NCBI GenBank assembly: GCA_035512595.1
Contig: DATKDU010000183.1
Span: forward strand, 1 to 15,899
DNA length: 15,899 nt
Source of the DNA: DATKDU01 sp035512595
GTDB lineage: Bacteria; Planctomycetota; Planctomycetia; Pirellulales; Pirellulaceae
Direction: 5' to 3'
Shown: piece by piece, positions 1 to 13,230 of the stretch
How positions within the stretch are numbered: the first letter of the stretch is position 1
Layout of the letters: each line of letters starts with the position of its first letter
Program-made: the position numbers and the translations under genes
The notes under the pieces: generated by a model
The model's input: only the letters and a program-made list of their open reading frames with translations
Told to the model about the DNA's origin: nothing
Databases searched by the model: none

Positions 1-165
1 CTGCTCCTCGGGGTCGCTGTCGGTCTCGGTGGTCCCGCTGTCCACAAAGCCGACGCGGTGTTTGGCCCCCGACAAAAACAACATCCTCTCCGTCACCGTC
101 GTCTTGCCGGCGTCGATGTGGGCAATGATGCCGATGTTGCGGATTTTGTCGATCTGGCGGGACAT
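1..165 (-). CDS. fusA: Elongation factor G, N-terminal 55 residues (cut by window edge)
   Basis: EF-G is the GTPase that moves tRNAs and mRNA through the ribosome after each peptide bond. Only the N-terminus is here; the gene continues past the left edge. Visible are RNIGIIAHIDAGKTT at residues 9-23, containing the P-loop (AHIDAGKT), then a segment ending GTTETDSDPEEQ (44-55) that leads into switch I. E. coli EF-G has DGAATMDWMEQE at the same place, so this is a diverged type; similar divergent EF-Gs (spdEFG groups) are known from planctomycetes and spirochaetes, but assignment needs the full gene. The start is the ATG at 165; no Shine-Dalgarno precedes it, and a hairpin repeat ends 5 bases upstream. 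It follows rpsG, as in str operons, but a terminator lies between them. Confidence 0.93.
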   Translation of the reverse strand, partial: MSRQIDKIRNIGIIAHIDAGKTTVTERMLFLSGAKHRVGFVDSGTTETDSDPEEQ

Positions 166-170
166 GTCTG

Positions 171-251
171 AGTCCAAAGTCCAAAGTCCAAGGTCGGAGT
201 CGGCAAGCTTCGTCACATTGACTTTGGACTTTGGACTCGGGACTTTGGACT
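171..251. repeat. GTCCAAA-type intergenic hairpin repeat between rpsG and fusA
   Basis: Tandem AGTCCAA units at 171-192 are matched by inverted copies at 220-237 and 240-251. Bases 171-188 and 220-237 are perfect 18-base reverse complements separated by 31 bases, so a strong hairpin can form on either strand. Such units recur in intergenic regions of planctomycete-like genomes (general recollection, not checked). It occupies nearly all the space between the rpsG terminator and the fusA start, leaving no clear promoter or ribosome binding site. Confidence 0.85.
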
Positions 252-267
252 GGCCGTCAGGCGCATG

Positions 268-297
268 AAAAAGCCGCGGCCCTTGCACGCCGCGGCT
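268..297 (-). terminator. Intrinsic terminator after rpsG
   Basis: On the minus strand AGCCGCGG (297-290) pairs with CCGCGGCT (279-272), eight base pairs around a 10-base loop, and the stem runs straight into a T5 tract (272-268). It begins 16 bases after the rpsG stop codon. This is the standard form of a Rho-independent terminator and the only convincing one reading with the genes in this window. Confidence 0.8.
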
Positions 298-312
298 GAA
301 TTGTACGCAAAT

Positions 313-783
313 TCACCAGGCGAAGTGAGCGAAGGCCTTGTTGGCATCGGCCATACGGTGGACGTTTTCGCGCTTGGTGACGGCCGCCCCTTCGCGGTTG
401 AACGCGGCCACCAGCTCGTCGGCCAGCTTGACGGCCATCGGCCGCCCTTTCTTCTCGCGGCACGCTTCCAGCAGCCAGCGGATGGCCAGCGACTGCTGCC
501 GATTGCGGTTGACCTGCATCGGCACCTGGTACGCAGCGCCGCCGACGCGGCGGGAGCGAACCTCGATGTGCGGCTTGACGTTTTCCACCGCCTGGTGGAA
601 GACCTCGATCGGCTCCTTGTCCGGAATCCGCTCCTTGATCTGGTCGAGGGCGGTGTAGAACAGGTTCATCGCCACGCTTTTCTTGCCGTCGTGCATCAGG
701 CAGTTGATGAACTTGCTGGCCAGAATCGACTTGTATTTGCCGTCCGGCTTGAGGGTGGCGGCACTGGCGGTAATTTTTCCCAT
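313..783 (-). CDS. rpsG: 30S ribosomal protein S7
   Basis: S7 nucleates folding of the 3' domain of 16S rRNA and lines the E-site path of tRNA and mRNA. The 156 residues match the usual bacterial length. Family hallmarks are SKFINCLMHDGKKSVA (23-38), the basic KPHIEVRSRRVGGAAYQVP stretch in the middle and the C-terminal ANKAFAHFAW. It follows rpsL by 83 bases, all of which are repeat sequence. The start ATG at 783 is fixed by homology of the N-terminus (MGKI...); there is no Shine-Dalgarno and the ATG itself overlaps the last unit of a GCGGATT-type repeat. Translation may depend on coupling to rpsL or on leader structure. Confidence 0.97.
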   Translation of the reverse strand: MGKITASAATLKPDGKYKSILASKFINCLMHDGKKSVAMNLFYTALDQIKERIPDKEPIEVFHQAVENVKPHIEVRSRRVGGAAYQVPMQVNRNRQQSLAIRWLLEACREKKGRPMAVKLADELVAAFNREGAAVTKRENVHRMADANKAFAHFAW

Positions 784-812
784 TGCGGATTGCGGATTTC
801 AGATTGCGGATT
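784..812. repeat. GCGGATT-type repeat abutting the rpsG start codon
   Basis: On the plus strand GCGGATTGCGGATT is followed by TCAGATTGCGGATTC, three near-identical copies of ATTGCGGAT within about 30 bases. Read on the coding strand the last unit runs directly into the ATG of rpsG. It replaces the place where a ribosome binding site would be expected. Confidence 0.75.
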
Positions 813-813
813 C

Positions 814-870
814 GTTTAACCGCCGCGCCTACGCGGCGTTCCAATTCCCCGGCGTGGACGCCGGGGTTAA
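814..870. repeat. Paired palindromic repeat (GTTTAAC-hairpin family) between rpsL and rpsG
   Basis: Two short hairpins lie back to back: CGCCGCG / CGCGGCG with loop CCTA (821-838) and CCCCGGCG / CGCCGGGG with loop TGGA (847-866). The outer ends carry GTTTAAC (814-820) and GTTAAC (866-871), so the pair is bracketed by inverted copies of the same edge. The right edge supplies the TAA stop codon of rpsL. The same design recurs at 11017-11088 and 11779-11803. Confidence 0.8.
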
Positions 871-1235
871 CCCTTCTTGGCGCCGTACCGGCTGCGGGCC
901 TGCTTGCGGCCGTTGACGCCGAGCGTATCGCGGACGCCGCGGACCACCTGGTAACGCACGCCCGGCAGGTCGCGGATGCGGCCGCCGCGGACCAGCACGA
1001 TCGAGTGTTCCTGGAGGTTGTGCCCCTCGCCCGGGATATAGACCGTCACCTCGCGGCCGTTGGACAGCCGCACGCGAGTGATCTTCCGCAGGGCGGAGTT
1101 GGGCTTCTTGGGGGTCATCGTGCGGACGATGAGGCAGACCCCTTGCTTGAACGGGTTCCGCTCCAGCACCGGGGACTTGCTGAACTTGCGTTTCTTCCGC
1201 CGCCCCTTGGCGACGAGCTGGTTGATGGTTGGCAT
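867..1235 (-). CDS. rpsL: 30S ribosomal protein S12
   Basis: S12 sits at the decoding centre and controls accuracy; streptomycin binds beside it. The 122-residue protein has the invariant TPKKPNSALRK (41-51), GEGHNLQEHS (69-78) and DLPGVRY (89-95). Lys43 (E. coli counting with Met) is kept, but position 88 is Arg (codon CGC at 974-972) where E. coli and most bacteria have Lys; K88R is a known streptomycin-resistance change. The gene starts a new transcript: a promoter lies 44-71 bases upstream. A weak GGAAG ribosome binding site is about 12 bases before the ATG. The TAA stop lies in the edge of a palindromic repeat. Confidence 0.98.
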   Translation of the reverse strand: MPTINQLVAKGRRKKRKFSKSPVLERNPFKQGVCLIVRTMTPKKPNSALRKITRVRLSNGREVTVYIPGEGHNLQEHSIVLVRGGRIRDLPGVRYQVVRGVRDTLGVNGRKQARSRYGAKKG

Positions 1236-1278
1236 GCGAAAATCAAACTTCCAAATTGGCCCAAATGGGGAATCCGTT

Positions 1279-1306
1279 AGCCTACCGCTTTGGCGGGGGC
1301 TGTCAA
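1279..1306 (-). promoter_or_regulatory. Predicted sigma-70-type promoter for rpsL-rpsG
   Basis: On the minus strand a perfect -35 box TTGACA (1306-1301) is followed after 16 bases by TAGGCT (1284-1279), which keeps the key T, A and final T of the -10 box. Predicted transcription start is near 1271, giving a leader of about 36 bases to the rpsL ATG. It falls in the rpoC-rpsL gap, where a separate str-operon promoter is expected. Confidence 0.65.
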
Positions 1307-1328
1307 GGCGACGCGGATCCCCGATCTC

Positions 1329-1354
1329 GTTAGCCGGCGGCTAACTGCCGCCGG
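1329..1354. repeat. Overlapping alternative hairpins in the rpoC-rpsL gap
   Basis: Two stems share bases: GTTAGCC / GGCTAAC (1329-1335 with 1339-1345, loop of 3) and CCGGCGGC / GCCGCCGG (1334-1341 with 1347-1354, loop TAACT). Only one can form at a time. No T tract follows on the minus strand, so it is not a standard terminator for rpoC. It may be another intergenic palindrome of this genome rather than a regulator. Confidence 0.55.
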
Positions 1355-1403
1355 GTTTCGGGTCACCGGTTCCCCAGGTCCTTGTCCTCCGGCTGCGGGC
1401 AGA

Positions 1404-5729
<4,326 letters not shown>

Positions 5730-5764
5730 AAGCCCATGCTCCCGGGGTGAGGGACGGGGTTTTC

Positions 5765-5800
5765 AAGCCAATGTCGAATGTCGAAAGTCAAATGACGAAG
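5765..5800. repeat. GTCGAA/GTCAAA-type short repeat upstream of rpoC
   Basis: The plus strand reads ATGTCGAATGTCGAAAGTCA followed by AATGACGAAG, tandem variants of an ATGTCGAA unit. It lies directly beside the AATGACC hairpin repeat and looks like a diverged member of the same class of intergenic filler. It is the 5' part of the rpoC leader. Confidence 0.5.
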
Positions 5801-5801
5801 A

Positions 5802-5878
5802 AATGACCAATGACCAAGTCCCAATGACCAATGCCGGCAATGTTTCCATTGGTCATTGGTGCTTGGTCATTGGTCATT
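5802..5878. repeat. AATGACC-type long hairpin repeat between rpoB and rpoC
   Basis: Bases 5802-5833 and 5847-5878 are inverted repeats of 32 bases with only two adjacent mismatches and a 13-base loop. The left arm is built from AATGACC units. The arm is the same as the left arm of the repeat at 13893-13958 except for one base in over 30, so this is a dispersed family. No T tract follows on the coding strand. Confidence 0.9.
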
Positions 5879-5910
5879 GGATTTCGCCTTCGTCCTGCCA
5901 ATGTCACAGG

Positions 5911-9633
<3,723 letters not shown>

Positions 9634-9902
9634 GCTGCTATAGCTCCAGAAAAAAGAACCGCCGAAAGCCGAGTCTTCCTTGACCGCCAGTTGGAACGAA
9701 GGGAACGCGAAGTGCGGAGGGGGCTAAGGCGCCGAGCCGCGATCGGCGCGCAGTTTCACCCCGGGCCAGTCCAGAAGCAATTGACCGCTGGATCGGAACG
9801 GGGTGTAGATCAATTCGTGCCTGCCTGCATCGCCGCCGCGGGGCGGTGACGGCGATACGTAGGAACCAACGAAACAGGGAAGCGACGCGCGTGGGGCCGG
9901 GC
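9634..9902 (-). other. rplL-rpoB intergenic leader with hairpins, no gene
   Basis: This 269-base gap has no plausible coding frame. It contains two clear stems: GCGCCGA / TCGGCGC (9729-9735 with 9743-9749, 7-base loop) and CCGCC / GGCGG (9833-9837 with 9842-9846, extendable with bulges). A T-rich run (9649-9656 read on minus) lies just before the rpoB ribosome binding site. In E. coli the same gap holds an attenuator and an RNase III site that lower rpoBC expression; a similar role here is inference, since neither stem is followed by a T tract. Confidence 0.4.
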
Positions 9903-10298
9903 CTATTTGAGCTCGACCGCAGCTCCGACAGCTTCCAGCTCGCCTTTGACCTTGGCGGCCTCTTCCTTCGAGACCTTCTCCTTAATCTTGGCGGGGACGC
10001 CTTCCACCAACTTCTTGGCGTCCATGAGCGAAAGGCCCGTGATATTCTTGGCCACTTTCACCACGTCCAGCTTCTTGTCGCCAAACGAAGTGAGCACCAC
10101 ATCGAACTCGGTCTGCTCGGCGACAGGGGCTGGTCCGCCGGGACCGGGACCTGCCACCATCGCCACTCCCGGCGAGGCCGGCTCAATGCCGTAGGCTTCC
10201 TTGATGTAGTCCGAAAGTTCCTTCGCCTGTTTGAGAGTCAGCCCGGCGATCTCGTCGCCAAGTTTTTTCAGCTCAGGCGCCACTTCAACATCAGACAT
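9903..10298 (-). CDS. rplL: 50S ribosomal protein L7/L12
   Basis: L12 dimers form the flexible stalk that recruits and activates EF-Tu, EF-G and other GTPases. The 131-residue protein has an N-terminal dimer domain that binds L10 (about 1-38), a Gly/Pro/Ala-rich hinge including AGPGPGGPAPVAE (about 40-61), and a globular C-terminal domain beginning EFDVVLTSFGDKKLDVVKV and ending VGAAVELK. ITGLSLMDAKKLVEGVP is the factor-binding helix region. AAGGA (10313-10309) lies 10 bases before the ATG, one of the clearest ribosome binding sites in the window, fitting the need for four to six copies of L12 per ribosome. It lies 170 bases after rplJ. Confidence 0.98.
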   Translation of the reverse strand: MSDVEVAPELKKLGDEIAGLTLKQAKELSDYIKEAYGIEPASPGVAMVAGPGPGGPAPVAEQTEFDVVLTSFGDKKLDVVKVAKNITGLSLMDAKKLVEGVPAKIKEKVSKEEAAKVKGELEAVGAAVELK

Positions 10299-10409
10299 AA
10301 GATCTCGATCCTTTCTTCACCGCGGCCCTCAACCCCTTTCCAGGGTGGGGATAGGGGACCGCAAACAGAACAGATTAAGGTATTTGGGTCAAGAACGCCA
10401 GCCCCGTAG

Positions 10410-10453
10410 CCGAATTCGCGGAAATTCGGGGTGCGGGCCGGGGATTCCCCCGG
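10410..10453. repeat. Two hairpins in the rplJ-rplL gap
   Basis: CCGAATT / AATTCGG (10410-10416 with 10423-10429, loop of 6) and CCGGGG / CCCCGG (10438-10443 with 10448-10453, loop ATTC) occur back to back after rplJ. They may be RNA processing or stabilising structures, or more palindromic filler. No T tract follows on the coding strand, so they are unlikely to terminate. Confidence 0.5.
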
Positions 10454-10468
10454 TATCTGGCGACTTCG

Positions 10469-11002
10469 CTAGGTCGCGGGCTGTTCCTCGCCTTCCGATT
10501 TCTTCTTCACCTGGCTCAATAGCAGGCCGCCAGGAGCCTTGATTTGCGACAGCAAATTGGCTCCCGGGGCCAGAATTTGACCAACCAGGATGCCGATCTG
10601 CTGGGTCCGGTTCGGCCATTTGCTGACTTCGGCCACTTTCTCCGCCGTCAGCTTCTCGCCGTCCATGACGCCGCCCCGCGTCTGGAGCTTGTCAAATTCC
10701 GGCCGCCTGCCCAGCTCGACGATCTCTTTGGCCAGGGAGACGAAGTCCTCCCCGCCCCAGACGACCGCCATGCTCCCTTCCCCCTCGTCGAATGCCGCTG
10801 ACAGTTTTGTCCCCTCGGCGGCTCGCTGGGCCAGGCTGGTTTTCACGACGAGCAGGTTCAGGTTCTTGCTGCGGAGTTCTTTCCGCAACAAGTAGGTATT
10901 CAGCGAGTTGATGCCGATCACGTTGACCAGCAGGGCGTCGCTGACTCCGGCCAGCCGGCGGTTGTACTCGGCGACGGTCAGACTTTTCAGGTGCTTGCTC
11001 AT
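10469..11002 (-). CDS. rplJ: 50S ribosomal protein L10
   Basis: L10 anchors the L12 dimers to 23S rRNA at the base of the stalk and in many bacteria represses its own mRNA. The 177 residues are a little longer than E. coli (165) because of a tail ending KKKSEGEEQPAT. Marks include NSLNTYLLRKELRSKN (32-47), VVKTSLAQRA (52-61) and the C-terminal helix region QIGILVGQILAPGANLLSQI that binds L12. The ATG at 11002 has no Shine-Dalgarno (AAAAAGAAACAGTC precedes it). The 80-base gap to rplA consists mostly of palindromic repeats instead of a long L10 leader. Confidence 0.97.
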   Translation of the reverse strand: MSKHLKSLTVAEYNRRLAGVSDALLVNVIGINSLNTYLLRKELRSKNLNLLVVKTSLAQRAAEGTKLSAAFDEGEGSMAVVWGGEDFVSLAKEIVELGRRPEFDKLQTRGGVMDGEKLTAEKVAEVSKWPNRTQQIGILVGQILAPGANLLSQIKAPGGLLLSQVKKKSEGEEQPAT

Positions 11003-11016
11003 GACTGTTTCTTTTT

Positions 11017-11088
11017 CGCCGCGTGGACGCGGCGGTTAACCCCGGCGACCACGCCGGGAAATGGCCGCGTGGACGCGGCGGGTTAAAC
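11017..11088. repeat. Triple palindromic repeat (GTTTAAC-hairpin family) between rplA and rplJ
   Basis: Three hairpins in a row: CGCCGCG-TGGA-CGCGGCG (11017-11034) with GTTAAC edge, CCCGGCG-ACCA-CGCCGGG (11041-11058), and GCCGCG-TGGA-CGCGGC (11064-11079) followed by GGGTTAAAC. The TAA in the last edge (11085-11083 on minus) is the stop codon of rplA. This fills nearly the whole 80-base gap before rplJ. Confidence 0.85.
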
Positions 11089-11766
11089 GGCAATTCTTAC
11101 GGACGGACTCATCGTGGCGCACAGCGCCACGCTCTTGACGTACTGCCCCTTGATCGACGCCGGCTTGAGGCCCAGCACGAAGTGGACGAAGCTTTCGATG
11201 TTTTCCTGAAGCTGCTTGGGCTCGAAGCTCGTCTTCCCGACCACCGCGTGGACGATCCCGTCCTTGTCGTTGCGGAACTCGACCTTGCCCGCCTTGTACT
11301 CCTTGACCACCCGGCTGATGTCGGCCGTCACCGTGCCGGCGCGGGGGGAGGGCATCAAGCCGCGCGGGCCGAGCACCTTACCCAGCGGACCGACCAGCCC
11401 CATCATGTCGGGGGCGGCAATGCACACGTCGAAGTCGGTCCAGCCATCCTTGATCTTCTGAGCCAGGTCTTCCTGACCCACGACGTCGGCCCCAGCGGCC
11501 TGGGCCTGGTCCGCCAGGTCCCCCTTGGCGAAGACGGCGACCCGTTGCGTCCGGCCGATCCCGTTGGGGAGCACGACGCTGCCGCGGACGATCTGGTCGG
11601 CTTGCTTGGGATCGATCCCCAGCCGCATGTGAATTTCCACGGTCTGATCAAATTTCGTGGTGCCGAATTTCTTCAGCTTCTCGACCGCCGCCGGCAAGGG
11701 AACGGTCTCCATGGAAGGACGACCGGTGCCCGCCAGCGCTCGATATCGTTTGGAACGTTGTGCCAT
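11083..11766 (-). CDS. rplA: 50S ribosomal protein L1
   Basis: L1 forms the mobile stalk at the E site and, in many bacteria, represses translation of the L11 operon. The 227-residue protein is near the E. coli length (234). Marks are KFDQTVEIHMRLGIDPKQAD (38-57), VVLPNGIGRTQRVAVFAKG, the conserved GLVGPLGKVLGPRGLMPSP loop, and KAGKVEFRNDKDGIVH. The ATG at 11766 is preceded by GAGAGACAAGATC, a weak ribosome binding site at best. It lies 39 bases after rplK, with a palindromic repeat between. The C-terminus ends ...SVRIAV with its stop codon inside a palindromic repeat, so the last codons may have been set by insertion of that repeat. Confidence 0.98.
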   Translation of the reverse strand: MAQRSKRYRALAGTGRPSMETVPLPAAVEKLKKFGTTKFDQTVEIHMRLGIDPKQADQIVRGSVVLPNGIGRTQRVAVFAKGDLADQAQAAGADVVGQEDLAQKIKDGWTDFDVCIAAPDMMGLVGPLGKVLGPRGLMPSPRAGTVTADISRVVKEYKAGKVEFRNDKDGIVHAVVGKTSFEPKQLQENIESFVHFVLGLKPASIKGQYVKSVALCATMSPSVRIAV

Positions 11767-11778
11767 GATCTTGTCTCT

Positions 11779-11803
11779 CGCCGCGTGGACGCGACGGTTA
11801 AAC
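11779..11803. repeat. Palindromic repeat (GTTTAAC-hairpin family) between rplK and rplA
   Basis: A single unit with the same layout as 11017-11034: stem CGCCGCG / CGCGACG (11779-11785 with 11790-11796) around loop TGGA, then GGTTAAAC. The one stem difference is a G-U wobble in the mRNA, so pairing is kept. It begins two bases after the rplK stop codon and ends 12 bases before the rplA start. Confidence 0.8.
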
Positions 11804-11805
11804 GC

Positions 11806-12237
11806 CTAACCTTCCACCGTAATGCCCATGCTGCGAGCCGTTCCCTCGACCATCCGTGCCGCGTGCGGCAAATCTCGGGCGTTCAGGTCGGCGAGCTTCT
11901 TCTTGCAAATCTCTTCGACCTGGGCTTTCGTGACCTTGCCCACCTTCTCCTTGTTCGGCACTCCCGAGCCCTTGGCGATACCGGCCGCGATCTTGAGCAG
12001 CGCGGAAGCGGGTGGGCTCTTGGTGATGAAGTCGAACGAACGGTCGCTGTAGACGGAGACCACGACGGGGATGGGAATGCCGTTGTAATCGCGGGTCCGC
12101 TCGTTGAACTGGGAGACGAATTGCCCCAGGTTGATGCCGAACTTGCCGAGCGAGGTGCCGACGGGAGGGGCGGGCGTGGCCTGCCCTCCTGGAACCTGGA
12201 ACTTTGCTTCGCCCGTTTTTTGTTTTGCTTTTGCCAT
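11806..12237 (-). CDS. rplK: 50S ribosomal protein L11
   Basis: L11 binds the GTPase-associated region of 23S rRNA (the thiostrepton site) and is needed for stringent response sensing by RelA. The 143 residues match the family. The N-terminal domain has the conserved double proline in ATPAPPVGTSLGKFGIN (20-36); the middle has NGIPIPVVVSVYSDRSFDF; the C-terminal RNA-binding domain has TKSPPASALLKIAAG and ends EGTARSMGITVEG. It follows nusG by 49 bases in the usual secE-nusG-rplK-rplA order. The ATG at 12237 is preceded by ACGAACCCATC, with no Shine-Dalgarno. Confidence 0.98.
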   Translation of the reverse strand: MAKAKQKTGEAKFQVPGGQATPAPPVGTSLGKFGINLGQFVSQFNERTRDYNGIPIPVVVSVYSDRSFDFITKSPPASALLKIAAGIAKGSGVPNKEKVGKVTKAQVEEICKKKLADLNARDLPHAARMVEGTARSMGITVEG

Positions 12238-12261
12238 GATGGGTTCGTTTTGCTGATATCA

Positions 12262-12277
12262 GGGGGCTGACGCCCCC
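12262..12277. repeat. GGGGGC palindrome in the nusG-rplK gap
   Basis: GGGGGC / GCCCCC with loop TGAC forms a compact six-pair hairpin in the 49-base gap just after the nusG stop. It resembles other short intergenic palindromes here but lacks the GTTAAC edge. No T tract follows on the coding strand. Confidence 0.55.
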
Positions 12278-12286
12278 CGCTCGCCG

Positions 12287-13180
12287 CTACACCTTTTCAA
12301 TTTGCCAATGCTCCAGTTCCACCGGTGTGGACCGGCCGAAGATGTTGATCATCACCGTCACGCGGCCGTTGGCCTCGTCGATGGCGTCCACATCCCCTTC
12401 GAAATTCTGAAAATAGCCTTCCTTGACCCGCACCCGGTCTCCCGACTTGAACGGGATGGCGGTCCGCACCAGGCTGGCCTCGTCCTCGATCACCTTGCTC
12501 GTCCTCAGGATGCGATCGACGTCCTGCTGGAGCATGGGCGTCGGCTTTCCGGCGGAACCAGTGAAGTCGCCGATGCCCGGCGTCTCGCGGACGAGAAACC
12601 AGGTCTCGTCGTTGATCGACATGTTCACCAGGATGTATCCCGGGTAGATCTTCTTCTTGACGATCTTGCGTTTGCCCGTCTTGGTGAACTCGGCCATGTC
12701 CTCCGTGGGAACGATGATCTCGCGGAAGTACTTTTCTTTGCCTTCCATCTTCACGCGGCGGAGCAGGGCGTCTTTGATCGAATCCTCGCGGTTGACCTGC
12801 ACCTTGAGAATGTACCAGTCGAACTTCAGGTCCTCTTCCGCCTGCGACTCGTCGATGAACTCCAGGGGCTCGGCCGGCACAAACGGCTCTTCCACCTCCG
12901 GCTCGTCCACCTCCGGCTCTTCTACCTCGGGCTCTTCCACGTCAGGCATGCCTGGCTCCGGCGCAGACGCATCCGGCTCGGCCGCTGGCGCGTCCCCTAG
13001 CGGCGCTGGAAAGGGATGCGTGTCGGAATCCGATCCACCGGTGGGCGGACTGCCGTTGGCGGGTGGCACGGGACCGGACGAAACAGGCGCAGGACCAGCG
13101 CTGACAGGGGGTTCCCCCGTCTGCTCGGGAACACTGCCTTCCCGCGGTTCCGCGCTGCTTGGCTCGCTGCTCACACCCAT
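12287..13180 (-). CDS. nusG: Transcription termination/antitermination factor NusG with acidic N-terminal extension
   Basis: NusG binds RNA polymerase and couples it to Rho or to ribosomal S10. The NGN domain begins at FDWYILKVQVNRED (from residue 120) and includes KKKIYPGYILVNM; the KOW domain (about 243-297) has IPFKSGDRVRVKEGYFQNF and GRSTPVELEHWQIEKV. Those 178 residues are a complete NusG; E. coli has 181 in all. The extra 119 N-terminal residues are rich in Pro, Ser, Gly and acidic residues with a VEEPE/VDEPE repeat and look disordered. The start is uncertain: ATG at 13180 has GGGAG only 2 bases away, whereas GTG at 13174 has the same GGGAG at 8 bases and may be the real start. The reading frame stays open upstream through secE and tRNA-Trp, which is accidental. 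secE ends 50 bases upstream. Confidence 0.93.
   Translation of the reverse strand: MGVSSEPSSAEPREGSVPEQTGEPPVSAGPAPVSSGPVPPANGSPPTGGSDSDTHPFPAPLGDAPAAEPDASAPEPGMPDVEEPEVEEPEVDEPEVEEPFVPAEPLEFIDESQAEEDLKFDWYILKVQVNREDSIKDALLRRVKMEGKEKYFREIIVPTEDMAEFTKTGKRKIVKKKIYPGYILVNMSINDETWFLVRETPGIGDFTGSAGKPTPMLQQDVDRILRTSKVIEDEASLVRTAIPFKSGDRVRVKEGYFQNFEGDVDAIDEANGRVTVMINIFGRSTPVELEHWQIEKV
12885..12944. repeat. Four-copy 15-bp tandem repeat inside nusG
   Basis: Four units of GGCTCTTCCACCTCC and close variants (12885, 12900, 12915, 12930) sit head to tail. On the coding strand each unit encodes a five-residue E/D-E-P-E-V block. The copies differ by up to four bases but the protein repeat is kept. Being a multiple of three, copy number could change without breaking the frame. 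Confidence 0.85.
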
Positions 13181-13187
13181 TTCTCCC
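13174..13187 (-). promoter_or_regulatory. nusG ribosome binding site that favours a GTG start
   Basis: GGGAG (13187-13183 on minus) is the only Shine-Dalgarno near the nusG start. It is 2 bases from the ATG at 13180 and 8 bases from the in-frame GTG at 13174. The second spacing is the normal one, so translation may begin at the GTG. Confidence 0.5.
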
Positions 13188-13230
13188 AAATCGCCGTTGC
13201 GGCCGGCTCGCCGCCTGGCCGACGATTCTA

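Noticed and set aside
171..251. Tandem repeats resembling a CRISPR array
   Set aside because: Units are short, contiguous and inverted, with no unique spacers of constant length and no cas genes.
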